Shown here in pieces: positions 1-9,068 of a DNA stretch of 38,638 nucleotides. A program made the translations under genes and the position numbers. Each line of letters begins with the position of its first letter. Positions within the stretch are counted from its first letter, which is position 1. Source of the stretch: a virus; the IMG/VR virus record IMGVR_UViG_3300010392_000147, positions 1-38,638 of that record; one strand, 5' to 3'. The notes beneath the pieces are model-generated. The model did no database searches and had not been told where the DNA came from. It worked only from the letters and a program-made list of their open reading frames with translations.

Positions 1-1
1 C

Positions 2-2191
2 AAATGGGGCCCTTACCTGGCGGGGCTCGACCCCGCTAAGGTTGCCTTGGCTGTTCTTTCCGTTATGTTCGATCTGGCTCATGAGTCGAACAACTACTCC
101 TATGTGTGTACTAACGTAGGGCGTAGAGTGGATCAGCTCCGTTTGTTCGAGGAGATAAGGAAAGGAGACAACAAGTATTTCCACAAGGTAATGCGACGCA
201 CAAAGAAAATGGATCAACGCCGATTCCAAATCATGTGCAAGCATTACACAAACCCGATAATTCGAGCAAAGCCCTCAGATATTCTACACCTGGGGGCAAA
301 GTGCTGTGAGCTCGCTATCGAGTACACGAACATGTTTGAGTACAACAAGTTCACAAAGGCCCGTAAAAATTATGTACAGGTCCTTCTGAATCCTCTCGTT
401 CGAGAAAGTATTCAACTACAGCACGAAGACCTTTCCATCCTGAAACCGACCTATCTCCCGATGGTGGTACCTCCCCTACCCTGGACAACAGAGTCAGACG
501 GTGGTTACTACCTACTACAGACGTGTGCAATCAAGCAGTCTATAGGGGAGGATCTAGAGAAGTCTAGGCACTGGCGGGGGACTAGTGTCGCCCCTGCTCT
601 TGAGGCTCTGAATACCCTACAGGCTACAGAGTGGGAGCTTCTGCACGATAACGTGAAGCTCCTGAAGTACATAGTCCTTAATGGCGGAGACAGAGCAGGT
701 ATACCTAACAGTAAACGACAACGAGTACCCCCGAAACCTGACGACTTCGAGACAAACGCTGACTCACGTGTGCAGTGGTTACGAGATGCTGCTGATGCTC
801 ACAACCATAACGCACAACTAGCTGGTCGTATGCAGCTTGTCACAAACCAGCTAAGTGTAGCCGCTGAGTTCAAGAAAATCGAAGAGACCCACGGGTACAG
901 CAGCTTGTACTACCCCTGGGAGTGTGACTTCAGGTATCGGGCGTACCCCCGTTCGTCCGCGTTAGGTCCCCAGTCCTCTGACACAGGGAGAGGTCTGTTG
1001 CGTTTTAAGAAAGGGGTACCTCTAGGTGATCATGGGTTCAAGTGGCTCACAGTCGCCCTATGTGGTGCTATGTCCCCTCACTCTAAAAGCTTCGAAGACC
1101 GTGTGACCTTTGTTCACGATCACACCAAAGAGATTGAAAGGTGGGTGGAAGACCCCCGGCAAAATACCGGATGGATGGACATTGAAGAACCGTTTCAGGG
1201 TCTGGCCCTTGCACAGGAGTGGGTGCAGGCCCGTAAAGATACGACCGGTTTTGTGTCCCATTTACCTATTGCTTTAGACGGAACCTGTAATGGTCTTCAG
1301 CACTACTCGGCCATAGGTCGAGATCTCGCTGGGGCTACATACACAAACCTCCTAGACTCTGACAAACCCCAGTCTCTGTACACTGTGGTGGCAGCAGCAG
1401 TTGAGGAGATCATTAACCGTGATGTAAATCGCTTCCCTGTTAAGCAGGAAAACGGTGACCTTCACCCAGCCCACGTTTGGAAAGGAAACGTAACAAAGAA
1501 GATTGTCAAAGTACCGACGATGACAACACCCTACGGGGTCACTCCCTTCGGTAAGCGGGATCAGATCTACAACGCAACCCGCAAGATAGATCTACCGGGT
1601 AACCCCGCAAGTAATATCACCTACATTCAGCAATGTGTTGACACAGCATTAGCCGAGACTGTAACTGCGTCGTATGAAATCATGGCGTGGCTCCGTCAGG
1701 TTGCTAAAGAGTGTATCAAAGCTAAGCAGCCCATTCAGTGGACCGCTCCCAACGGTTTAAAGGTGAAGCAGAATTACTTGAACTACGCCAAGTCTCGTAT
1801 CTACACTGCGTTCCAGCAGATTACTTGGCTAGACCCAAACAATGTGCATGAGGACAAACCCCTGTCCATGCACAAGAATGTAAACAGCCTACCCCCTAAC
1901 TTCATCCATAATGTGGACGCTGTTCATATGATGATGACTATGAGAGAGGCTAGAAAATTAGGGATCACTGATTTCCGTATGATCCATGACTCCTTTGCGG
2001 TGCATGCTGGTCATACTGAAGCCTTCAAACCCCTGATTAATCAAACATTCGTTGAGCTGCACCGTCTCCCTCTTCTGGAAATGTTCCTTATGGGATTACC
2101 TGAAGAAGTACGAGAAGCAGTTCCGCAAATCCCGACTCCGGGTAACCTCAACATTGAGGACGTTTTAACAAGTACCTACATATTTAACTGA
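2..2191 (+). CDS. T7-like single-subunit RNA polymerase (5' end cut off)
   Basis: Phage DNA-directed RNA polymerase that would transcribe middle and late genes. The frame is open to the window edge and about 110 N-terminal residues are missing compared with T7 (883 aa); 729 codons are present. The palm motif LPIALDGTCNGLQHYSA aligns with T7 Asp537, KVPTMTTPYG supplies the Lys631 and Tyr639 equivalents, RMIHDSF the His811/Asp812 equivalents, and the C-terminus GNLNIEDVLTSTYIFN aligns with the T7 foot. In the specificity loop (about 1771-1830) the T7 Arg746 position is kept, but the Asn748, Arg756 and Gln758 positions read Tyr, Trp and Asp. Promoter recognition should therefore differ from T7. 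Identity is secure from the motifs; the start is not visible. Confidence 0.97.
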   Translation, partial: KWGPYLAGLDPAKVALAVLSVMFDLAHESNNYSYVCTNVGRRVDQLRLFEEIRKGDNKYFHKVMRRTKKMDQRRFQIMCKHYTNPIIRAKPSDILHLGAKCCELAIEYTNMFEYNKFTKARKNYVQVLLNPLVRESIQLQHEDLSILKPTYLPMVVPPLPWTTESDGGYYLLQTCAIKQSIGEDLEKSRHWRGTSVAPALEALNTLQATEWELLHDNVKLLKYIVLNGGDRAGIPNSKRQRVPPKPDDFETNADSRVQWLRDAADAHNHNAQLAGRMQLVTNQLSVAAEFKKIEETHGYSSLYYPWECDFRYRAYPRSSALGPQSSDTGRGLLRFKKGVPLGDHGFKWLTVALCGAMSPHSKSFEDRVTFVHDHTKEIERWVEDPRQNTGWMDIEEPFQGLALAQEWVQARKDTTGFVSHLPIALDGTCNGLQHYSAIGRDLAGATYTNLLDSDKPQSLYTVVAAAVEEIINRDVNRFPVKQENGDLHPAHVWKGNVTKKIVKVPTMTTPYGVTPFGKRDQIYNATRKIDLPGNPASNITYIQQCVDTALAETVTASYEIMAWLRQVAKECIKAKQPIQWTAPNGLKVKQNYLNYAKSRIYTAFQQITWLDPNNVHEDKPLSMHKNVNSLPPNFIHNVDAVHMMMTMREARKLGITDFRMIHDSFAVHAGHTEAFKPLINQTFVELHRLPLLEMFLMGLPEEVREAVPQIPTPGNLNIEDVLTSTYIFN

Positions 2192-2197
2192 GAACAC

Positions 2198-2347
2198 ATG
2201 GAATACACCAAAGAAGATTTGGCTCGCGATTTCGCCCGCCTCATTGCACAAACTCCGGAACATATTGACTACATGGATTGCCTCGCTGCCCTCGCCGTCA
2301 CTCGTATCGCTGTTGAGCAGGCGATGATGGAAGAGGAAGCAGAATGA
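2198..2347 (+). CDS. Small hypothetical protein, 49 aa
   Basis: Starts ATG six bases after the RNA polymerase stop and ends in an ATGA overlap with the metallophosphoesterase. The protein begins MEYTKEDLARDFARLIAQTP and ends in an acidic MMEEEAE tail. It is rich in Ala, Leu and Glu and probably helical. I recognise no family. The tight spacing and the ATGA coupling support it as a real gene. The ribosome-binding site is weak (GAGAAC), so it may depend on reinitiation after the polymerase gene. Confidence 0.7.
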   Translation: MEYTKEDLARDFARLIAQTPEHIDYMDCLAALAVTRIAVEQAMMEEEAE

Positions 2348-3129
2348 AAACCCTAGTCGTCTGGAGCGATGGTCATGTCTCTCCTGGTCACGACTTGGAA
2401 CGCTTCACCTGGTTGGGTAAGTTTATCCTAGACCTGAAACCCGATGCGATTGGGTGTTTGGGTGACTTAGCAACCAACGACTCCGTATCTTTCTGGGGTA
2501 ACCTGTTTGAAGATCAGGTGACTCTAGCCCAAGATGTCAGTGCAGTCAAAGAAGCACAACAGAAATTGTTTGCTCCTATCAAGAAGTACAACAAGAAACA
2601 AGTCAAGACAAAACACAAACAGTACAAGCCGTATACCTTTATGACTAAAGGGAACCACGAGTATCGGCTAACCAGGCGTATTGAAGCAGACGACACCGGT
2701 CTTGGGTCCGTCATAGATCCTGACTCGTTGTATGATTTCAATAAGTATTGGGACGATATCGTAGACTGGAAGGAGTTCCTTGAATATGAGGGAATTCTCT
2801 TCACGCATTGCCCAACAAATAACAGGGGTAAGCCGATGGACACGGTGTACCGTGGCCGTCATATTACACTGGCAACCGATAAACCTGTAGTGTATGGGCA
2901 TACCCACTCCTTTGACTATACGTCAACCGGTCTGATGGGTAACGAGAACAGAACCAAATGTGCTCTCAATCTCCCCTGCTTTATGGAGCAAGATCATGTT
3001 GAGAAGTACGCCGTAGGCTCGACGAGTGGGTGGTCTTATGGGTTCTGTGTCCTCAAAATATACGCACCCGGTAAGTTTACCCACGAGTGGATCTCAACCC
3101 AAGAACTTAAAGAGCGTTACGGGACATGA
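2344..3129 (+). CDS. Calcineurin-like metallophosphoesterase
   Basis: 261 aa. The five metal-binding blocks of the family are visible in order: SDGH near the N-terminus, GDLATND around residue 41, KGNHEYRL around residue 102, THCP around residue 156 and YGHTHSFD around residue 186. These would bind two metals for phosphoester hydrolysis. The substrate cannot be read from sequence; phage relatives include DNA-repair-like phosphodiesterases and protein or nucleotide phosphatases. It lies just downstream of the RNA polymerase, about where T7 carries its DNA ligase. The start overlaps the upstream stop (ATGA), as does its own stop with the SSB start. Confidence 0.88.
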   Translation: MKTLVVWSDGHVSPGHDLERFTWLGKFILDLKPDAIGCLGDLATNDSVSFWGNLFEDQVTLAQDVSAVKEAQQKLFAPIKKYNKKQVKTKHKQYKPYTFMTKGNHEYRLTRRIEADDTGLGSVIDPDSLYDFNKYWDDIVDWKEFLEYEGILFTHCPTNNRGKPMDTVYRGRHITLATDKPVVYGHTHSFDYTSTGLMGNENRTKCALNLPCFMEQDHVEKYAVGSTSGWSYGFCVLKIYAPGKFTHEWISTQELKERYGT

Positions 3130-3842
3130 GTTACGCTGAAGATGTTCTAGATGGGTGGGATGCGTATACAGAAGACACAATATATGAAGAAGTACAAAAG
3201 CATAGAAAGAGGAAAACCACTATGGCTAAACGAATGAGTTATGAGTTCCTGGCACAGGATACTATCACGGATGTTATCGAGGTTCGGTACGCACATGTCA
3301 ACCAACCTGATCCGAACTACGGGGACTACAAGGTCACGATGACCTTGCCGGAAAATGACGAGCACACTAAGAGTTTGTTTGCCAAGACCCTTGAGTTCGA
3401 GAATCGAGTGCGAAAGGACAAGGGCCTACCCACGGTTGATTACCCCTCAAACTGGACACGCCGTGGTCAACCCCGTCTTGAGAACGGGGAGTGGTTGATC
3501 GAAGCCAAGATGTCTGTGGAGAATAGCAAGCAAGAGGCTCAGTCTCCCGCTATTGCGGATGTCTACGGGGCCCAGACAGGGGAGGTCAAGATCTGGGGTG
3601 GTGACCTCGTTTCTGTTACCTTCGGTATTGGTGTCTGGTATGATGCAACCACCGCAGGTACCCGGTATTTCCTTAAGGGTGTACAGCTAATCAAACCAGG
3701 TGAGCGTAAGGCCGGAGCCGGAGGAGTTAAGTTTAAGGACATGTCGGATCAGGTTGTGGTGCAGCAAGAGACATCTGAACCTACACCGGCGGTTCAAGAC
3801 AACAACGGCGATACTTACGATGACGACTCTGTTCCGTTCTAA
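3126..3842 (+). CDS. Single-stranded DNA-binding protein (gp2.5-like)
   Basis: 238 aa from the ATGA-coupled ATG at 3126, or 206 aa from an in-frame ATG at 3222. The latter has a good Shine-Dalgarno (AAAGAGG, 9-nt spacing) and begins MAKRM, like T7 gp2.5 (MAKKI). The body has the OB-fold-like pattern with GDYKVTMTLP and a following long helix. The C-terminus is acidic and ends in Phe (TYDDDSVPF). In T7 the acidic tail with terminal Phe binds DNA polymerase and primase-helicase. It should coat ssDNA and coordinate the replisome encoded just downstream. The first 32 residues of the long form have no T7 counterpart. Confidence 0.85.
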   Translation: MSYAEDVLDGWDAYTEDTIYEEVQKHRKRKTTMAKRMSYEFLAQDTITDVIEVRYAHVNQPDPNYGDYKVTMTLPENDEHTKSLFAKTLEFENRVRKDKGLPTVDYPSNWTRRGQPRLENGEWLIEAKMSVENSKQEAQSPAIADVYGAQTGEVKIWGGDLVSVTFGIGVWYDATTAGTRYFLKGVQLIKPGERKAGAGGVKFKDMSDQVVVQQETSEPTPAVQDNNGDTYDDDSVPF

Positions 3843-3850
3843 GGAGTGCT

Positions 3851-4072
3851 ATGGTAACCTTGACCCCCTTACGGTACACATGTGAGTATGATCTCTCGAC
3901 CGAATCATACAAGCACGTTTGGGACGCTTGGATAATGGTCGACGCTACCCGGCACACTTGGGTGTATTCCTCGTATTACACCCCCGTCCACACACCAGAT
4001 CCATCCAGAGACGAAGTGTGCAAAGAATCCATCAAGGAGCACTTTGCAGAATGTCGTCACCAACTAGAATGA
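3851..4072 (+). CDS. Hypothetical protein, 73 aa
   Basis: A strong ribosome-binding site (AAGGAG at 3841) precedes ATG 3851. The product is aromatic-rich (several Trp and Tyr) with a charged C-terminus containing two Cys, and resembles no family I know. Its last 22 nt overlap the start of the primase-helicase gene in another frame, and its 3' end carries that gene's Shine-Dalgarno. It occupies the slot where T7 has endonuclease I and lysozyme, but is far too short and lacks motifs of either. Confidence 0.72.
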   Translation: MVTLTPLRYTCEYDLSTESYKHVWDAWIMVDATRHTWVYSSYYTPVHTPDPSRDEVCKESIKEHFAECRHQLE

Positions 4073-5769
4073 CAGCTTGTCCCGAGTGTAGGAAGCATGG
4101 TCGGGATCGATCCGGGGATAACCTCGGTGTGTTCTCCGACGGTGTCTTCTGCTTTCGGTGCAAATACCGAGACAAGAAAGAGAATGTGACATCAACTGAA
4201 ACACCAACCCCAAAAACACACAAGCCCTGTGTCACCACGGGGTTAAACTACGAGGCACTACCGCACCGGGCACTAACAGAAGAAACCTGTATCACCTACG
4301 GTATTGCTACAATTGAAGACAAGAACGGGGGGAAGTGGGAAGTATGTTCCTACTTCAACGAGGACAGTACACTGAAAGCCCAGAAGCTGCGGAAGTTTAA
4401 CACTGTCCGTAATGGTTCAGGAACCGTGGATAAAAAAATGTTTATCCTGGGTGACGGGACTAACAAGGGGTTTTTCGGGAAGCACGTATGCCCCTCCGGC
4501 GGTAAGTTCCTAGTTATCACTGAGGGAGAATACGATGCAGCTTCTTACTACGAGGCAACAGGACGCCGGTTCGGTGCTGTGTCTCTCCCAGATGGGGCCA
4601 CCTCAGCGGCCAAAGTAATCGCCAATGACATTGAGTATGTCAACTCGTTCGAACGTGTTATCCTCATGTTTGACAATGACGAAGAAGGGAAGAAAGCAGC
4701 TCTTGAAGCCGCCGCTGTTCTTCGTCCGGGTAAGGCCTACATTGCTAGCCTCCCGCTGAAAGATGCAAACGATTGTCTCAAAGCGAATCAACGCAAAGAG
4801 ATCACAAACGCTATCTGGACAGCGGAGCCCTTCCGACCTGACGGGATTGTTCATGTCTCTGATGTAAAGGTTTTACCTCAGTCATCAGACGGAAACATAT
4901 ACCAGTACCCCTTCCCCTCCATAACAAAGGCAACCTATGGGAGGCGAACCGGAGATCTCAACATGATTACCTCCGGCTCCGGGATGGGTAAGTCAACATT
5001 AGTCAGAAGTATGATGCATCACGACCTGAAAGCAGGGCACAACGTTGGGGCTATCATGCTAGAGGAGCGTATCTCCAAGACTAAGCAAGACATCATGTCG
5101 ATCGAAGCAGGCAAGCCTATCCATAAAATCCTCGCCTCCCGTGTTATCAACGCAGACCTAGAACGTAGTGGTATCGAACCCATTGACTTTGGTACTTTAC
5201 CTGAGCTTACAGATGAGGAGTTCCTTTCCGCTAAAGATTGGATCGACAAACAGAATCTGTACCTATATGATCACTTCGGTTCTATCGACTTAGACGTGCT
5301 GATGAAACGCATTGAGTACTTCCACTACACGTGTGGTTGTAACATAATCTACCTAGACCACGTGTCTATTGTAGTATCAGGTAACGAAGGAGACGAACGG
5401 CGTGATTTAGACAGGCTGATGACGACCCTTAAGTCCCTAGCGGAACGTACGGGGGTGTGTATCACAGCTGTGTGCCACCTAAAGAAGCCCAACGGGCAGC
5501 CTTTCGAAGAGGGTGGCCAGATATCCCTTAATGACATGCGGGGTTCTGGTGCATTGTACCAGCTCGCCGATACCGTGTTAGGTCTTGAGCGTAATCAGCA
5601 ACACGACGACCAACAGTTTGCCAATACTATCGGCGTCCGTTTGTTGAAAGATCGCTTTGACGGGAACACCGGATTAAAAGCCGCCCTTAGATTTAACCGA
5701 GACACCTACACTTTACAAAGCACGGATCTTGACTACTACAAGGCCATGCTTAAACCGAGAAAAGAATGA
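4051..5769 (+). CDS. Primase-helicase (T7 gp4-like)
   Basis: 572 aa, close to T7 gp4 (566 aa). The N-terminus has a four-Cys zinc-binding module: CPEC at residues 9-12 and CFRC about 25 residues later. A TOPRIM fold follows with EGEYDAASYYEA and a FDNDEEGKKA motif. The helicase domain begins around residue 290 with Walker A GSGMGKST, continues with LDHVSIVVSG, and ends with LKDRFDGNTG, the T7-like arginine segment. It should synthesise primers and unwind the fork as a hexamer. ATG 4051 is chosen because AAGGAG lies 11 nt upstream and the zinc motif follows directly. Longer starts at 3919 would read an unrelated frame of the upstream gene. The stop overlaps the next gene (ATGA). Confidence 0.96.
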   Translation: MSSPTRMTACPECRKHGRDRSGDNLGVFSDGVFCFRCKYRDKKENVTSTETPTPKTHKPCVTTGLNYEALPHRALTEETCITYGIATIEDKNGGKWEVCSYFNEDSTLKAQKLRKFNTVRNGSGTVDKKMFILGDGTNKGFFGKHVCPSGGKFLVITEGEYDAASYYEATGRRFGAVSLPDGATSAAKVIANDIEYVNSFERVILMFDNDEEGKKAALEAAAVLRPGKAYIASLPLKDANDCLKANQRKEITNAIWTAEPFRPDGIVHVSDVKVLPQSSDGNIYQYPFPSITKATYGRRTGDLNMITSGSGMGKSTLVRSMMHHDLKAGHNVGAIMLEERISKTKQDIMSIEAGKPIHKILASRVINADLERSGIEPIDFGTLPELTDEEFLSAKDWIDKQNLYLYDHFGSIDLDVLMKRIEYFHYTCGCNIIYLDHVSIVVSGNEGDERRDLDRLMTTLKSLAERTGVCITAVCHLKKPNGQPFEEGGQISLNDMRGSGALYQLADTVLGLERNQQHDDQQFANTIGVRLLKDRFDGNTGLKAALRFNRDTYTLQSTDLDYYKAMLKPRKE

Positions 5770-5993
5770 ACAAAGAAATCCCAACAGCCCCTGAATATCG
5801 AGCAGCTCCACGAGAATCTAAGAATGTCGTCAACCATCGGAAAGAGTTTGAGAAGGTGGATGGAGTGATGGCTCAGGTGGAGATTCTAACCGCTCTTGTC
5901 AATCAGCTGACCGACAAGGTTAACTCACTGACGAAACCCAAACAGCAACGAAAAACACAAGAACCCCCCAAGGCAGCCAACACTGAAGAATGA
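5766..5993 (+). CDS. Small coiled-coil protein, 75 aa
   Basis: ATGA-coupled at both ends, between primase-helicase and DNA polymerase. Residues about 28-55 (VEILTALVNQLTDKVNSLT) have heptad spacing of Val, Leu and Ile that suggests a short coiled coil. The tail is basic and rich in Gln and Pro. The family is unknown to me. Its position invites an accessory replisome role, which is inference only. Confidence 0.72.
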   Translation: MNKEIPTAPEYRAAPRESKNVVNHRKEFEKVDGVMAQVEILTALVNQLTDKVNSLTKPKQQRKTQEPPKAANTEE

Positions 5994-7894
5994 AAAAATG
6001 TATATACGACATCGAGGGGGATAATCTCCTGCATGATGTCACAGTCGTGTACTGCATAGTCATCGAGGACCTACAGACTGGCGAAGTCTTACGGTTCCGA
6101 CCACATCAGCTGGAAGACGGGTATCGGGCACTTCAATCCTTCGACAGGTGTATCGGACACAATGTCTTAGGGTATGACAAACCCGTCCTGGAAAAGTTCT
6201 TTGGACATCTAGGACCACTTCCCAAACACGACGATACATTCATCATGTCTCGAATACGGTGGGGCCCCAACAACTGTCCTGCCGGAGGTCACGGTCTTAA
6301 AGCTTGGGGTAACTTTTTAAAGTCGGGTAAGATTGAGTTCCACGACTTCACTGAGTATAGCGAGGACATGCTTACTTACTGTGAACAGGACGTCACAATC
6401 AACCGGATGGTGTACGAGTATATCAAAGACAAGTGGGATACGAAGTGCAACTACGCCTATAAACTAGAGTGTGATATCCGGGATATCATCACAAAGCAGG
6501 AGCTTAACGGATTCCGGTTAGATCCGATTAAACACCAGCAGCTTCAGCAGTTTTTGATTGATGAGCAAGCACGCCTACAGGATGAGATTAACAAAGTAGT
6601 CCCACCCGATAAGCTGGTCATGAAGACTCGTCAGTACTATTGGGCTCACCCAGACCCAGCACACCCACTTGACCCCACCCCAAAGCCGATCCGATTCCCC
6701 TCGAAGACAATGGCTAAGGATAACGGATTCAAGGAGAGACAGATCACTCCGGGTCCGTACAAAACAAAGACAGTAACGTTTAATGCCAACTCCTCGCAGC
6801 AGGTGGTTGAATACTTCAAACAGAAGTACAACTGGAAACCCACCAAATATACTGATGCTGGTAACGCAAGTATGTCTGGGGATATTCTAGAATCCCTCCC
6901 GTTTGAGGAAGCCCCGCTGTTTAACACCTATCAAACAATCCTCAAGAGACTATCTCAAGTCGACTCGTGGACAAAGTTTGTCAAGAAAGGCAGAGTACAT
7001 GGTAGTGTTTACACGGTTGGGACGGCGACTTACCGTATGTCGCATTCAGACCCAAACGTGGCTCAGGTTACAGCGTCTGGAAAAGAGTATGGCAAGGAAT
7101 GCCGACAGTGCTGGACAGCCCGCCCAGGTTGGAAGCTCGTCGGTACAGATGCCAAGGGGCTTGAGCTACGTATGCTGGCTAATGCTCTTGCTCCTTTTGA
7201 TAAAGGCGAGTATATCCCTATCGTCTGTGATCAAGACCCCCACTCTTACAATGATGCGAACACAGGAATCAACGATCGAAACGTTACCAAGGTCTGCACC
7301 TACGCCTTCACCTACGGCGGTGGATTAGTCAAGCTAGGGATGATCGCTAAAGACTCCCTTGTCATCCAAAAAGATGCAGAGAGTGTTACTCTACCTAGTG
7401 GGTACTTAAGATACCTTGAAGAGTCAGGCCAATTAACCGAGGAGTTTATAGCAGCCGCGAAGCGTGGGATTGCTGTGAAGAATCGGTTCATGGAGAATAT
7501 CAACGGGTTCGCTGATATGCTTGATGCCTTGACTATGGAGTGGGAGAGTAACGACAAAGAGTTTATCCGAGGTATCGACGGGCGTCGCATCCCCTGTGAA
7601 GCCAACAACGTTTTGTTAAACCGTAAGCTACAGTCTGCTGGTGCCATCCTTATGAAGGAAGCACTGCGAATCCACCATGCTGTGTGTACTAAGATGTTTG
7701 GTTCGCATGGTATCCGGTGGGCCTACTGTGCCAACATCCATGACGAGTTTCAGGTAGAGTGTGAACCAGAGATCGCCACAAAAATGGCAGGTATCGGAGC
7801 TAACGCAATCACCATAGCTGGCCGCAAGCTTAAGCTAACTTGCCCTATGGCGGGTGACAGTAACATCGGTACGTGCTGGTATGATACACACTAA
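5990..7894 (+). CDS. Family A DNA polymerase with 3'-5' exonuclease (T7 gp5-like)
   Basis: 634 aa. The exonuclease carboxylates are visible: YDIEGDNLL at the N-terminus (Asp and Glu), IGHNVLGYDKP (second Asp) and YCEQDVTINRM (third Asp), so proofreading looks intact. Polymerase motif A is DAKGLELRMLA, motif B KVCTYAFTYGGG with the Lys and Tyr of T7 Lys522/Tyr526, and motif C IHDEFQVE. The C-terminus IGTCWYDTH resembles the T7 terminus. It is the replicative polymerase; T7 relatives recruit host thioredoxin through a thumb insert, which I could not delimit here. The start is the ATG of an ATGA overlap. Confidence 0.97.
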   Translation: MKKCIYDIEGDNLLHDVTVVYCIVIEDLQTGEVLRFRPHQLEDGYRALQSFDRCIGHNVLGYDKPVLEKFFGHLGPLPKHDDTFIMSRIRWGPNNCPAGGHGLKAWGNFLKSGKIEFHDFTEYSEDMLTYCEQDVTINRMVYEYIKDKWDTKCNYAYKLECDIRDIITKQELNGFRLDPIKHQQLQQFLIDEQARLQDEINKVVPPDKLVMKTRQYYWAHPDPAHPLDPTPKPIRFPSKTMAKDNGFKERQITPGPYKTKTVTFNANSSQQVVEYFKQKYNWKPTKYTDAGNASMSGDILESLPFEEAPLFNTYQTILKRLSQVDSWTKFVKKGRVHGSVYTVGTATYRMSHSDPNVAQVTASGKEYGKECRQCWTARPGWKLVGTDAKGLELRMLANALAPFDKGEYIPIVCDQDPHSYNDANTGINDRNVTKVCTYAFTYGGGLVKLGMIAKDSLVIQKDAESVTLPSGYLRYLEESGQLTEEFIAAAKRGIAVKNRFMENINGFADMLDALTMEWESNDKEFIRGIDGRRIPCEANNVLLNRKLQSAGAILMKEALRIHHAVCTKMFGSHGIRWAYCANIHDEFQVECEPEIATKMAGIGANAITIAGRKLKLTCPMAGDSNIGTCWYDTH

Positions 7895-7905
7895 GAAAGA
7901 GAGTT

Positions 7906-8412
7906 ATGCTAGAGTTAATTACTGACCCAAGTCAAGAAGACATCATGTACCTTAGCGAGGCCCTTACGGAAGCCCGGCTTTCCCCAGACCCCGCAACACA
8001 GAACGGTGCGTTACTGGTAGCTGAAGACGGTAAGGTAACCCGGAATCACAATACGATGCCTGCAGGGGTGATTCAAACACCAGAACGGTGGGAGAGACCC
8101 ACTAAGTACGCCCTCATCCACCATGCAGAAGATGGTGTGATACTTCAAGCTGCCCGTGAAGGTGTATGTACAGAACGGGCCACCCTATACTGTCCTTGGT
8201 TCGCCTGCTCTAAGTGTGCCACCTCAATCATTGCTGCTGGTATCCGGCGAGTCGTCGGGCACAAGTCCCTGCTTGATGGTGCTCATGGTCATTGGCAAGC
8301 AGAATGCAACCTAGGCTGGGCCTTGCTGGCTGAGGCCGGGATACACATGCATGTCCTTGATCATGACTTCGGTATAACCGTTCGGCGTAACGGAGAGGAG
8401 GTGGTTCTCTGA
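7906..8412 (+). CDS. Deoxycytidylate (dCMP) deaminase family protein
   Basis: 168 aa cytidine-deaminase fold. The zinc site shows as HHAEDGVI (His and catalytic Glu) and CPWFACSKCA (two Cys). It would convert dCMP, or a related cytidine nucleotide, to the uridine form. Together with the dUTPase and ThyX downstream this gives a route to dTMP. An AGAAAGAG ribosome-binding site precedes ATG 7906. The ThyX TTG start lies two bases past the stop. Confidence 0.88.
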   Translation: MLELITDPSQEDIMYLSEALTEARLSPDPATQNGALLVAEDGKVTRNHNTMPAGVIQTPERWERPTKYALIHHAEDGVILQAAREGVCTERATLYCPWFACSKCATSIIAAGIRRVVGHKSLLDGAHGHWQAECNLGWALLAEAGIHMHVLDHDFGITVRRNGEEVVL

Positions 8413-8414
8413 GT

Positions 8415-9068
8415 TTGATACAAGTACACGATCATGGTCATGTTGAGTATGTCAACCACATGGGCAATGACAGAGAGGTAGCAGAAGCTGCTTGGGTGTC
8501 AACCGCCTCATGTGAGAACCGAACCGACGAAGATGTATCGAGACTGATTAAGTTTCTCGCCCGAGAGAATCACTGGACCCCCTTCGGGCAGGTGAACATT
8601 AAGCTACGGGTTAAGTGGCCTCTCTTCGTGGCTCGCCAAGCCATGCGATCCAACATTGGTATCGTGTGGAATGAGGAGAGCCGACGTTATGTGTCCCATG
8701 ATCCTCAGTTCTTCGAGCCCGACCAGTGGAGAGAAAAAGGGAAGAACATCAAGCAGGGTAGTGGAGAAGGGGTTGTTGAGTTAGACGCTGCCGCAGAGTA
8801 TATACTACACAACGCAAGGTTTGAATCACTATCTGCTTATCATCACCTTCTAAAGATTGGAGTGGCTCCCGAGCTGGCTCGAACCGTACTACCTCAGAGT
8901 ATGTACACCGAATGTATTGGTAACTTCACGTTGGCTGCATTGGCTAGGTTCTACAACCTGAGAGCAGATAGTCATGCACAGAAAGAGATTCAGGACTACG
9001 CTGCTGCTATCGCTCAGATTGCACAGCCCCTGTTCCCGATAAGCTGGGAGGCCCTAACTGCTGTTTAA
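8415..9068 (+). CDS. thyX: Flavin-dependent thymidylate synthase ThyX
   Basis: 217 aa, starting at TTG 8415 with GAGAGGAGGTGG upstream; the family N-terminus (here EYVNHMGNDREVAEAAWVS) needs this early start. ThyX methylates dUMP to dTMP using methylenetetrahydrofolate and FAD. The signature block is present but altered: FVARQAMRSNIGIVWNEESR, then RY. The usual RHR is RSN, with eight residues before the conserved Ser. The NEESRRY half and the C-terminal RADSHAQKEIQDYA segment are typical. Activity is likely but not certain because of the changed Arg and His. Confidence 0.87.
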   Translation: MIQVHDHGHVEYVNHMGNDREVAEAAWVSTASCENRTDEDVSRLIKFLARENHWTPFGQVNIKLRVKWPLFVARQAMRSNIGIVWNEESRRYVSHDPQFFEPDQWREKGKNIKQGSGEGVVELDAAAEYILHNARFESLSAYHHLLKIGVAPELARTVLPQSMYTECIGNFTLAALARFYNLRADSHAQKEIQDYAAAIAQIAQPLFPISWEALTAV

